Shown here piece by piece: positions 16,463 through 23,694 of a stretch of DNA of 27,244 nt. The stretch is from Acidimicrobiaceae bacterium (GTDB taxonomy: Bacteria; Actinomycetota; Acidimicrobiia; Acidimicrobiales; Bog-793): assembly GCA_025463965.1 (NCBI GenBank), contig JAODBN010000402.1:1-27244 (forward strand), read 5' to 3'. Position 1 is the stretch's first letter. Each line of letters starts with the position of its first letter. Position numbers and translations under genes: made by a program. The notes beneath the pieces are model-generated. The model saw only the letters and a list, made by a program, of their open reading frames with translations, did no database searches and was not told where the DNA came from.

Positions 16463-16468
16463 TACACT
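16463..16468 (+). promoter_or_regulatory. -10 of a leaderless promoter for the SRPBCC gene
   Basis: TACACT fits TANNNT and ends exactly 6 nt before the GTG at 16475, with no Shine-Dalgarno in between. Transcription would start at or next to the start codon. No clear -35 is visible. Confidence 0.5.
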
Positions 16469-16474
16469 CCTTGC

Positions 16475-16990
16475 GTGCCGCCACGACTCCCTGCCTTCTT
16501 GCGCAAGCTCCAGCCATCGTTTCTCACTCCGCGCGAGCCCGACCCGACCGGTGCACGGAGCGTCTCGGTCTCCCGTCGCATCGCGGCCCCCGCTCCCCGG
16601 ATCTTCGCGGTGCTCGTCGACCCGACCAAGCATCCTGAGCTCGATGGATCAGGGACGGTGCGCAACGTGCGGGCAGGCGCCGCAAGCCGACTCGGCCCGG
16701 GCGTCCGGTTCTCTGCCGACATGCGCCGGACCGTCCCCTACCGGGTACGCAACAAGGTGGTCGAGTTCGAGGAGGGTCGCAAGATCGCCTGGGCGCACGC
16801 CGGTGGTCACCGGTGGCGCTACCAGCTAAAGCCCGAGGCGGACGGCACCACCCTCGTCATCGAGACCTTCGACTGGTCGACCTCGCCGGTCCCCTGGGTG
16901 ATCGAGCGGCTCGGCTTTCCGGTGCACAACTTGCCCGGCATGGAGGAGAGCCTGGCTCGCCTTGAGGCGCTGAGCACCGCCACTCGTTGA
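16475..16990 (+). CDS. SRPBCC (START-like) family protein
   Basis: Helix-grip fold protein of 171 residues. The core starts at SVSRRIAAPAPRIFAVLVDP, the usual first strand and helix of SRPBCC polyketide-cyclase-like proteins, followed by GSGTVRNV, LGPGVRFSADMRR and WRYQLKPEADGTTLVIETFDWS. Members bind hydrophobic ligands in a deep pocket; this one has no assigned ligand. The GTG at 16475 is favoured because a -10 hexamer sits 6 nt upstream. The gene is monocistronic, divergent from the two-component operon and convergent with the dioxygenase gene. Confidence 0.85.
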   Translation: MPPRLPAFLRKLQPSFLTPREPDPTGARSVSVSRRIAAPAPRIFAVLVDPTKHPELDGSGTVRNVRAGAASRLGPGVRFSADMRRTVPYRVRNKVVEFEEGRKIAWAHAGGHRWRYQLKPEADGTTLVIETFDWSTSPVPWVIERLGFPVHNLPGMEESLARLEALSTATR

Positions 16991-17025
16991 GGCGCTCCTG
17001 ACGGCCTTTGGCCACAGTGACCACA

Positions 17026-17054
17026 GGGACCGACGCCGTGAGGGTGCCGGTCCC
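17026..17054. terminator. Hairpin between convergent genes
   Basis: GGGACCG (17026-17032) pairs with CGGTCCC (17048-17054). The interior pairs further through four more positions after one mismatch, leaving a 5-nt loop. It lies 36 bp after the SRPBCC stop and 89 bp before the stop of the opposing dioxygenase gene, so it could end both transcripts. There is no U-tract. Confidence 0.45.
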
Positions 17055-17142
17055 GCCTGGCTTCGCTACCCCCCGGGTGAGCGACCCGAGCGGCCGGCGA
17101 AACTGCATCTCGCCGATCACCCTTTTGCCAAAAGCCGGCCGG

Positions 17143-18141
17143 TCAGGCGTCGCCGAAAGGCCCAGGTAGCGGGCGGTGGGCCGGCGCATCGGCAGCTCCC
17201 GCCCGCCCGGCAAAACCCGGGTCGAAGGGGACCGTCACCAGATCGGGTCGACGCCAGTGCCACCGAGGACCACCCGGCTCCCAGCTCGCGTAGAGCTCCT
17301 CCCACGGAAGGTCCGGGTCATCTCGCAGGGTCGTCTCGCAGACCGGCTCCGACGCACGCTGGTAGCGGAAGTCGACCGACAGGCGCACTGAGCCCGATCG
17401 GTTGACGAGGGCTCGGTGGACGGTACAGGCGGCGAAGACGACGAGATCGCCAGGCACGGTGGCGGCCGAGCGCCACTGCTTGGAGAGCCCTTCATCCGAG
17501 CAGACGAGGAACCGGCCCCCCGCGGCCGGAGCTGCCGGCAGGGCGCCGAGTCGATGCGATCCTTCGGCGAGACAAAGCGGCCCGACCTCGGCGGAGCAAT
17601 CGACGAGAGGGAGCCAGAACGTCAGCGCACTCGGGGTTCCCTGCATGTTCACGTGGTCCTGATGCGGCGGGGTCGGCTCGACGGAAGAGTGGCCGCCGCT
17701 CCTCCCCTGCGCCGCCGATCCGTCTCCTGAGGGCAGAACGACGCGAACCGCGGGCCGAGGATGCAAAAGGAGGTCCTCGCTGCCAAGCAGGGCCTCGGCG
17801 AGCGAACGGAGCGCCCGGAGATGGGCGAGCTCGTGCAGCGATCGGCGAGCGAACAGACGGCGGTAGAGGGCCCGTTGCTCGACGGGGGAGCCGCCTGATC
17901 GCGGTCCGGGCACGAGCCGTGAAGTCAGCGAGCCGGTCACCGGATCCGCCGTGGCCCAGCCGGCCGCTTCGAGCACGCCAGCGAGATCCTCCCGAAGGGC
18001 GGTGACAACACCGATCGGCACGACGGCCCGCAGCAGCACGAAGCCGGAGCGGTCGAGCTCGCCGCGCAGCGCCGCAGGATCGCCGAGCAGCTTGCTCGAA
18101 TCCCGGGCTTGGACCACGGGATCGACACCGAGCAGCTCCAC
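17143..18141 (-). CDS. Phytanoyl-CoA dioxygenase (PhyH) family Fe(II)/2-oxoglutarate oxygenase
   Basis: Double-stranded beta-helix oxygenase of 332 residues. The iron triad appears as His160-x-Asp162 (PPHQDHVN) and distal His242 (CTVHRALVN), with Arg253 (SVRLSVDFRY) placed to bind 2-oxoglutarate. ALTFWLPLVD and the LAEGSHR motif are standard PhyH features. Such enzymes hydroxylate or halogenate small molecules; the substrate is unknown and no pathway genes flank it. The GTG at 18141 is preceded by TAGGAC with a 6-nt spacer, a possible leaderless start. The C-terminal 35 residues are Ala/Pro/Gly-rich and probably disordered. Confidence 0.88.
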   Translation of the reverse strand: MELLGVDPVVQARDSSKLLGDPAALRGELDRSGFVLLRAVVPIGVVTALREDLAGVLEAAGWATADPVTGSLTSRLVPGPRSGGSPVEQRALYRRLFARRSLHELAHLRALRSLAEALLGSEDLLLHPRPAVRVVLPSGDGSAAQGRSGGHSSVEPTPPHQDHVNMQGTPSALTFWLPLVDCSAEVGPLCLAEGSHRLGALPAAPAAGGRFLVCSDEGLSKQWRSAATVPGDLVVFAACTVHRALVNRSGSVRLSVDFRYQRASEPVCETTLRDDPDLPWEELYASWEPGGPRWHWRRPDLVTVPFDPGFAGRAGAADAPAHRPLPGPFGDA

Positions 18142-18147
18142 GCAGCT

Positions 18148-18153
18148 GTCCTA
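18148..18153 (-). promoter_or_regulatory. Weak leaderless -10 candidate for the dioxygenase gene
   Basis: The minus strand reads TAGGAC (18153-18148), then 6 nt, then GTG 18141. The last T of TANNNT is replaced by C, so this is a weaker case than those at 16463 and 25670. The rest of the divergent gap to 18336 shows no clear element. Confidence 0.3.
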
Positions 18154-18335
18154 CCGTTCCCGGCGACGCGCTGGCAAGGCCAACGCCGCAAGGTGACCGG
18201 CGTGCGGCCCGACGCTCGACGAGCACGCAAGAGGCCCCCGGCGACGGCGTGGTGGGCGCCGTGGCAGGCTGAGCGCTGCGACGCGGGCGGGTTGCGACAC
18301 GTCTCGCCGGCCGGCGGTCACAAAAAGGTGGGGCG

Positions 18336-19148
18336 GTGGACGACCAGGCTCAACGAGACAACGAGGGCAGTGGGACGAACGGAGCTGCCCGCGGCGCGAA
18401 CGTAAACCACACCATCGGTGTGGTCCGCCACCACCTCGACCAGCTCGAGCACCTTCTCGGCTCCGAGGGACGATCGGTTGAGGCCCGGCTCGGGCCGGCC
18501 TGGCAGCGGGCGCATGCCGGAGACCACCGCCTGCCGGTATCCGCTGTGGTGGCACTGGCCATCGCCCTCCAAGTGCTCCTGCCCAACCGCTTCTCCATCA
18601 ACCCGATCTGGCTGCTTCCCGCGCTCGAAGGAGCGCTCGGCATCGGCCTAGCCGCCGCGAATCCCCACCGGATCGACCGCTCCTCCCGGGCCCTACGCGC
18701 TTCGAGCCTGCTCTTGATCGCGCTGATCTCGCTCGCCAACGGCTGGTCGGCGCTCCTGCTCGTCCACGGCCTCGTCGTCGGAAGAGCCGGGCTCGGAGCG
18801 TCGACGTTGCTGTTCACCGGTGGTGAGATCTACTTGACCAACATCATCGTCTTCGGCCTCTGGTACTGGGAGTTCGACCGCGGAGGACCGGTGGCCCGGG
18901 CTCAAGCTCAGCGCCGCTACCCGGACTTCCTTTTCCCACAGATGTCCAATCCCGAGCTGGCACCACCGGACTGGACGACGCACTTCTTCGACTACCTCTG
19001 GCTCTCCTATACCAACGCCACCGCGTTCAGCCCGACCGACGTCATGCCGTTCTCCCGCTGGGCGAAGCAGCTGATGATGCTGCAATCTGCCATTTCGCTG
19101 GTGACGATCGCACTCGTGGTGGCACGAGCCGTCAACATCTTGAAGTGA
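18336..19148 (+). CDS. Channel-like integral membrane protein
   Basis: Protein of 270 residues with a hydrophilic N-terminus of about 65 residues followed by roughly five hydrophobic segments. GGEIYLTNIIVFGLWYWEFD and a late segment NATAFSPTDVMPFSRWAK, followed by a long final helix LMMLQSAISLVTIALVVARA, resemble the pore-loop and inner-helix layout of two-transmembrane ion channels, though no TVGYG filter is present. I know similar actinobacterial proteins only as uncharacterised (I associate them loosely with DUF1345). The GTG at 18336 is the assumed start, with AAAGGTGGGG upstream. The TGA overlaps the GTG of the exchanger gene, so the two are likely made together. Confidence 0.72.
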   Translation: MDDQAQRDNEGSGTNGAARGANVNHTIGVVRHHLDQLEHLLGSEGRSVEARLGPAWQRAHAGDHRLPVSAVVALAIALQVLLPNRFSINPIWLLPALEGALGIGLAAANPHRIDRSSRALRASSLLLIALISLANGWSALLLVHGLVVGRAGLGASTLLFTGGEIYLTNIIVFGLWYWEFDRGGPVARAQAQRRYPDFLFPQMSNPELAPPDWTTHFFDYLWLSYTNATAFSPTDVMPFSRWAKQLMMLQSAISLVTIALVVARAVNILK

Positions 19149-20251
19149 GTACCGGGCGGCAGCGCGGCGCGCCGGACGATGCGAGCGCCTTGGGCGCGCT
19201 GTCGCCCGCCGATCTCCGGCTGGCAATCTTCGCGGGAAGCTTGGCCGTCGCCTCTGGAGTCCTCCACTTCGTGCACAGCGGCAACGTGGTGCCATTCGTC
19301 GTCTCAGCCGTCGCGCTGGCCGCGCTCGCCGCACTGGTGGGGCGCAGCGTCGACCGCCTCGGGGACCGGCTCGGTTCGGGCACGACGGGCGTCGTCCAGG
19401 CGGGGCTCGGAAACCTGCCGGAGCTGTTCATCGCCATCTTCGCCCTTCGCGCCGGGCTCGTCGGGGTGGTCCAGTCGGCACTCGTCGGCTCGATCCTCGC
19501 CAACCTGCTGGCGGTGCTGGGGGTGGCGTTCATCGCCGGAGGTCTCCGCCACGGCACGCAGCACTTCAACGCCGATGCACCGAGGATGGCGGCAATGCTT
19601 TTGCTCCTCGGGGTGAGCATCGTCATGATCCCGACGCTCTCGTCGCATCTCGCCGGCACGGCCGCCCACCACGAACGCGCCCTCTCCGACGTCGCCTCGG
19701 TCGTCCTCCTCCTCGTGTTCGTGGCGTCGATCCCCTTCTCGCTGCGACCGGCGCCTCCCGGATCAAGCGTGCCGATCGAACCCGGGCCACTCTGGCCGAT
19801 GCCGCTCGTTGTCGTGATGCTCGTTGTTTCGAGCGGAACGGCCGCGCTCGTCTCGGACTGGTTCATCGCCGCCCTCACTCCTGCGCTCGGTGCCCTCCAT
19901 ATCTCCCAGGCCTTTGCCGGGCTCGTGATCGTCGCCATTGCCGGCAACGCCGCCGAGAACTTCGTGGGCATAAGCCTCGCCGCGAAAAACCGAATGGACT
20001 ACGCGCTGTCGGCGATCCTGCAAAGCCCCGTCCAGATCGCGCTTTTCGTCCTTCCCGTGCTCGTCCTTCTCTCCGGCCCGATCGGCGGTCCGACGCTGAC
20101 CTTGGTGCTGCCGCTCATGCTGGCGGTGGCCCTAGGCATCGGCACGATCATCGCCGTGGTGGTCGTCTTCGACGGCGAGTCGACCTGGCTGGAGGGAGCG
20201 GCGCTCGTCGGGCTGTACGTCACCGTCGCTGCATCGTTCTGGTGGCGCTGA
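19145..20251 (+). CDS. CaCA family calcium/cation:proton exchanger
   Basis: Membrane exchanger of 368 residues, about ten or eleven transmembrane helices. The two inverted alpha-repeats that form the ion site are visible: GNLPELFIAI (Gly89, Asn90, Glu93) and GNAAENFVGI (about 267-276, Glu271), each with the conserved Gly-Asn and Glu. This is the pattern of CAX/ChaA-type Ca2+/H+ antiporters of the cytoplasmic membrane. Direction and ion are inferred from family. The GTG at 19145 overlaps the upstream stop by 4 bp, coupling it to the channel-like protein. Confidence 0.9.
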   Translation: MSTGRQRGAPDDASALGALSPADLRLAIFAGSLAVASGVLHFVHSGNVVPFVVSAVALAALAALVGRSVDRLGDRLGSGTTGVVQAGLGNLPELFIAIFALRAGLVGVVQSALVGSILANLLAVLGVAFIAGGLRHGTQHFNADAPRMAAMLLLLGVSIVMIPTLSSHLAGTAAHHERALSDVASVVLLLVFVASIPFSLRPAPPGSSVPIEPGPLWPMPLVVVMLVVSSGTAALVSDWFIAALTPALGALHISQAFAGLVIVAIAGNAAENFVGISLAAKNRMDYALSAILQSPVQIALFVLPVLVLLSGPIGGPTLTLVLPLMLAVALGIGTIIAVVVVFDGESTWLEGAALVGLYVTVAASFWWR

Positions 20252-20443
20252 CGTGAAGGGTCCACCACCGGCAATCACCCAGGACCACCGGAATGGACCG
20301 CCGGCGAACGCCCCCGGCCGCTAGGGAGCCGTGCCGGCGGCTGGGCTGTCGGCAGGAGCGCCCAGCGGCATTTGACGAGAACTGGGTGCTTCTGCACTAC
20401 GTTCCCTGCCGAGGACCACTCGGTCGTCATTGGAGAGGTGCAC

Positions 20444-21217
20444 GTGATCAGTTACGAGACGACAGCAGGGGACGAGGCTGCGCCCTGGATCACCCTCGTA
20501 CACGGCTTCGCCCACAACCGCCGGTACTTCGCCGGCGCGTTGAGCGCCCTGAGCGAGCGCTACCGCATCCTCCAGGTCGACCTGCGCGGCCACGGACAGT
20601 CGGCGGATGTCGGCGGCCCCTATGGGCTGGCCGAGTACTCACGGGACGTCGCCGAGGTCCTCGATCACGAACAGATCGCGCGCACCGACGTTTGGGGGAG
20701 CCACGCCGGCACCGGCGTCGCTCTCGTGCTCGCGGCGACTCGCCCATCCCTTGTCGGCAAGCTCGTCCTCGAGGGAGCCGTGCTGCCGGGTTACCCGATG
20801 CCCCGGTCGAACTGGCTACGGGTCCACGCCGAGGAGCTGGCCCGGGCCAAGGGCGTGGCCTCCGCCATGACCGACTGGTTCGAAGAGGCGGATTGGTTCA
20901 CCTACGAACAGGAGCACCCAGAGCAGACCAACGCGGCGGGCCAATGGGAGCTGCTCCAGGAGTTCACCGGCGCTCCCCTGCTCTCGGAGCTGCCCACTGG
21001 ACCGGTCCCGGAGGTCTTCGGGGAGCTCGGATCGCTGACTCAGCCGCTCCTCGTCTACAACGGGGAACACGACCTTCCCGAGTTCAGGGAAGTGGCCTCG
21101 GTGCTCGCCGAGAGCGTCAACGACGCCGAGCGGCGCGAGATCCCCGCTGCGGGGGCGTACCCGCTGTGGGAGAACCCACAGGCAGTCTTGCGTCTCGTGC
21201 TCGATTTCCTCGACTGA
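20444..21217 (+). CDS. Alpha/beta hydrolase-fold protein with degenerate catalytic triad
   Basis: Protein of 257 residues with a clear alpha/beta hydrolase fold: TLVHGFAHNRRYF (oxyanion HG), RILQVDLRGHGQS and VYNGEHDLPEF with the usual acidic residue. The nucleophile elbow, normally G-x-S-x-G, reads WGSHAG, so a His occupies the nucleophile position. The C-terminal catalytic His is also missing: where families read GAGHYPLWENP this has AAGAYPLWENP. It may be a non-catalytic or altered member. I chose the GTG at 20444 because GGAGAGG lies about 5 nt before it; an ATG at 20372 would add 24 residues without family resemblance. The upstream 190 bp contain a TTGACG and a TACGTT, but spaced 20 nt apart. 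Confidence 0.85.
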   Translation: MISYETTAGDEAAPWITLVHGFAHNRRYFAGALSALSERYRILQVDLRGHGQSADVGGPYGLAEYSRDVAEVLDHEQIARTDVWGSHAGTGVALVLAATRPSLVGKLVLEGAVLPGYPMPRSNWLRVHAEELARAKGVASAMTDWFEEADWFTYEQEHPEQTNAAGQWELLQEFTGAPLLSELPTGPVPEVFGELGSLTQPLLVYNGEHDLPEFREVASVLAESVNDAERREIPAAGAYPLWENPQAVLRLVLDFLD

Positions 21218-21262
21218 GCCGCGGCCGGCGGCCACTGCCATTTGCCCCCACGCACGCCCGGT

Positions 21263-21300
21263 GCTGACGGCGAGCGAGAGGCGAGAGGACGCCCGTCAGC
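21263..21300. terminator. Hairpin terminator between convergent genes
   Basis: GCTGACGG (21263-21270) and CCGTCAGC (21293-21300) form a perfect 8-bp stem with a purine-rich 22-nt loop. It lies 46 bp after the hydrolase stop and includes the TGA (21298-21296) of the opposing cytochrome-b-like gene. It probably ends transcription from the plus side; on the minus side the stem overlaps the end of translation. Confidence 0.45.
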
Positions 21301-21940
21301 CCGCTAGAAAGTGGCCCGCTCTTCCGACGAGCAGTGCCGCGAGCAGGAAGCCGACGGCGAGGCTGGCGACGAGCGTCCACTGCCGCAGGCCCGCTCCCGC
21401 CACTTGCTTTCGGGTGCGCCAGTAAAAATCGCGTGGAGCGAGCCGAGCGGTGTCCATGAGGTGGGCGAGCACGTGGATCGCCATCGCGGCGAACCACAGG
21501 ACGAAGCTCACTTTATGGAGAAGCAGCAGGTTCTGGCGTGGACCAGGGCCCACGAAGATCAGAGCGATTCCGCTCGCGAAGACGAGGACCGTCAGCACCA
21601 CCACGAATGGACCGAGCAGGCGCAGCAGCGCCGCCGGCGGGCCCTTCTTCCGGTAGGCGGGGGCACCGGAGTAGTAGCGGATGAAGCGATATCCCGTGCT
21701 GGCAATCTTCAGGGCGACCGGGGGCACGAGCAGCATCCCGATGAAGATGTGGGGGCTGATGAGGGACCGGATGCTGAGTATCGTCACGCCTTCCGCGGCG
21801 AGCAGCACGAGCAGGACCGCCGCCACCGATCCGGTCAGGCGCGCATTGGCCTCGACCCCCTCCGATCCGGCATCGCCCGTCACGGGTGTGCGACGAGCTG
21901 AATGCCGGAGCGCGCCTCGCTCAGCGCCCGATGTCGCCAT
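21296..21940 (-). CDS. Cytochrome-b-like four-helix membrane protein
   Basis: Protein of 214 residues with a polar 35-residue N-terminus and about four or five transmembrane helices. Histidines in helices (ISPHIFIGMLL, LLLHKVSFVLWF and MAIHVLAHLMD) are placed as in b-type cytochromes of the DUF4405/ferric-reductase-like type, so haem binding is plausible but not shown. KIASTGYRFIRYYSG is a loop I recall from conserved actinobacterial proteins. The ATG at 21940 is supported by a -10-like TATCGT 6 nt upstream rather than by a Shine-Dalgarno. It overlaps the end of the DUF998-like frame by 20 bp. Confidence 0.8.
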   Translation of the reverse strand: MATSGAERGALRHSARRTPVTGDAGSEGVEANARLTGSVAAVLLVLLAAEGVTILSIRSLISPHIFIGMLLVPPVALKIASTGYRFIRYYSGAPAYRKKGPPAALLRLLGPFVVVLTVLVFASGIALIFVGPGPRQNLLLLHKVSFVLWFAAMAIHVLAHLMDTARLAPRDFYWRTRKQVAGAGLRQWTLVASLAVGFLLAALLVGRAGHFLAG

Positions 21941-22916
21941 CCCACCACGATACGGAGCTTGCCTTACGCCAGGATGAACCGCCGCCACGTTGGGCCTGAG
22001 GGATCTCGGCTCTACCTGCCGAGCCGCCAGCAGGCGGCGCGGACGGGACTGTCCGAGATCGACAGCGCTCCCGCGGCCCAGGAACGGCCAAGGAGCCACA
22101 CCAGCTGGCTACGGGGCGAACACGGGCGTCGGACCCGCGGCAAGCCACAGGCGCCGGGCTCGCCCCTTCGAGCCGATTGCCGTCGTCGGGAGGCGGCTCG
22201 GCCAGGCGCGACCCGGCCGCCGGCGCGTCCCGCGCCGGCACCGAGGCCACCTGTGCGCCGACCGTCCCTGCGCTCGCGGCCCCCTCGGCCCTGTGGCCAG
22301 TGTTGCGGCGGAGCACGACGGCGACGATGAAGGGCCAAAGCGTCTGGATCGAGGACGCCAGTCGCTCGGCGAGACCGACGTAGCTGTCGAGGCGCGCCGC
22401 GATGGCGAGCCAGACGAGGAGACCCACGTACACCAAGGTGACCATGGCGGAGCCGTGAATGCTCAGCACGAGCGGTCGAGATGATCGGCGGGCGACGAAG
22501 GCCGGCCACACGGCCACGGTGACCGCGGCGAGCGCAGTCCAGGCAAGGTGTCGCCCCGTGGGCCCGGTTGCAGGCTCGGGAGAAGTGGCGATCCCGAAGC
22601 TGGCAGCTCCCGCTACCACCAGCACCAATCGCGCTGACCGGCGCAGCGTGTTCAGCCCCACCGCGGTGGCGAGATAGCAGCCACCGACGACAAACAGCGC
22701 TGCGGTCATGATCCACGGGTCGCTGCCGGCTCCGCCGGCGAGCACACTCACGGTCTCTCGGATCGGGCTGTAGGAGGCCGGCTGGAAAAGTCCGGCGAGG
22801 AGCCACCCTCCCGTGAGGACGACCGGCACGAGCGCTGCGGGAACGATCGCCCAGATAGGAACCTTGAGTTCCTCACGCCCGGGCGCCAGCGCGCCTCGAA
22901 TCGTCGACCCTGTCAT
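21921..22916 (-). CDS. DUF998-like membrane protein with atypical C-terminal extension
   Basis: The first 210 residues form a six-helix membrane protein similar to DUF998: WAIVPAALVPVVLTGGWLLAG, SYSPIRETVSVLAG, a GCYLATAVGL helix, GPTGRHLAWTALAA and a final QTLWPFIVAVVLRR helix. Family members usually end near here. The frame runs on for about 120 Arg/Pro/Ser/Gly-rich residues with no recognisable structure, and overlaps the next gene by 20 bp. The extension may be the result of a lost stop codon or small frameshift. Start ATG 22916 has AAGGAGGTG (22932-22924) 7 nt upstream, a near-perfect Shine-Dalgarno. Function unknown. Confidence 0.75.
   Translation of the reverse strand: MTGSTIRGALAPGREELKVPIWAIVPAALVPVVLTGGWLLAGLFQPASYSPIRETVSVLAGGAGSDPWIMTAALFVVGGCYLATAVGLNTLRRSARLVLVVAGAASFGIATSPEPATGPTGRHLAWTALAAVTVAVWPAFVARRSSRPLVLSIHGSAMVTLVYVGLLVWLAIAARLDSYVGLAERLASSIQTLWPFIVAVVLRRNTGHRAEGAASAGTVGAQVASVPARDAPAAGSRLAEPPPDDGNRLEGASPAPVACRGSDARVRPVASWCGSLAVPGPRERCRSRTVPSAPPAGGSAGRAEIPQAQRGGGSSWRKASSVSWWDGDIGR
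21947..21952 (-). promoter_or_regulatory. -10 of a leaderless promoter for the cytochrome-b-like gene
   Basis: The minus strand reads TATCGT (21952-21947), then GGTGGG, then ATG 21940, the same 6-nt spacing as at 16463 and 25670. The hexamer lies inside the 3' end of the upstream reading frame, which suggests that the downstream gene can be transcribed on its own. Confidence 0.45.
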
Positions 22917-23059
22917 CAGCTCACACCTCCTTCCTCGATCATTCGTGCGGGGACGACGGACCGGAGCCCGAAGACGCCCGGAACGTCGCTCCGAGGCGGC
23001 CGGGCGGTCACAGATGGTGCGCGGATTCACTCGCTTCCCCCTGCTCTCGATGGGTCTGC

Positions 23060-23124
23060 ATCAAACGTGATCCCGACGCCTTCGGGCCGGGCACGCGCCG
23101 GTCATCGGTCCGAGTTTGATCACG
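23060..23124. repeat. Inverted repeat pair, possible operator
   Basis: ATCAAAC (23060-23066) is matched by GTTTGAT (23114-23120), and the adjoining CGTGATC (23066-23072) by GATCACG (23118-23124). The two half-sites flank about 42 bp in the divergent region between the DUF998-like and PNPOx-like genes. The right copy has the two words overlapping around TGATCA. They could bind a regulator; no adjacent regulator gene is present. Confidence 0.3.
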
Positions 23125-23180
23125 CACAATCGCCGTGTGGCCGTGAGGCCGCGCTTGGCGCGCCGTGGTTTACTCGCCGC

Positions 23181-23690
23181 ATGCACGAGACCGCACTCGA
23201 GCTCGTCCGGCTGCAGGAAGTGCTCGACAAGAGCGCCGGGTCGGGAGGGCCGCACTTGGCGAGCATCCTCACTGCGGATCGTCGCCTGAGCGCCGAGCAG
23301 CTCTGCGAGCGGCTCGCCGGCATGCGCCTGTTCGTCCTGGCCACTGTGACGGCCGACGGACGTCCTTTGACCGGCTCCGTGGATTGCTACCTGCTCCACG
23401 GGCGCTTCTACTTCAGCTCCGGTAGGACTTCGGTGCGCATGCGGCACCTCGCCGCTCGCCCGGCCGCGAGTGCCTCTCACCTTCCTGGTGAGGAACTGGC
23501 CGTGACCGTGCACGGCCGAGCTGAGCTCTTCGAGCTGTCCGACCCGGCCCACGGTGAACTTCGCCAAGCCATGCTCGACCACTACCTGCCGCTGCAGGGT
23601 CCACAGTTCGGAGCGTGGCTCGACCAGAGCGACTCGCTCGGGGCATGGATCGAGCCGGAGAGGCTCTTCACCTTCGCGCTGGAGCGGTAA
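23181..23690 (+). CDS. Pyridoxamine 5'-phosphate oxidase-like (PNPOx) flavin-binding protein
   Basis: Split-barrel flavin-binding protein of 169 residues. After a 45-residue helical start (ALELVRLQEVLDKS, LSAEQLCERLAGM) comes the PNPOx-like barrel: FVLATVTADGRPLTGSVDCYLLHGRFYFSSG, then RMRHLAARPAASASHLPGEELAVTVHGRAEL. The strand order fits the F420/FMN split-barrel superfamily, members of which reduce or oxidise small substrates or bind haem; which cofactor applies is unclear. The ATG at 23181 has TTTACT 6 nt upstream (23169-23174), a poor match to TANNNT, and no Shine-Dalgarno. Only 4 bp separate its stop from that of the opposing lipoprotein gene. Confidence 0.82.
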   Translation: MHETALELVRLQEVLDKSAGSGGPHLASILTADRRLSAEQLCERLAGMRLFVLATVTADGRPLTGSVDCYLLHGRFYFSSGRTSVRMRHLAARPAASASHLPGEELAVTVHGRAELFELSDPAHGELRQAMLDHYLPLQGPQFGAWLDQSDSLGAWIEPERLFTFALER

Positions 23691-23694
23691 AGGC

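Noticed and set aside
20293..21267. Plus-strand open frame overlapping the alpha/beta hydrolase in another frame
   Set aside because: Arg/Pro/Gly-rich translation without fold motifs, while the alternative frame has clear hydrolase-fold motifs.
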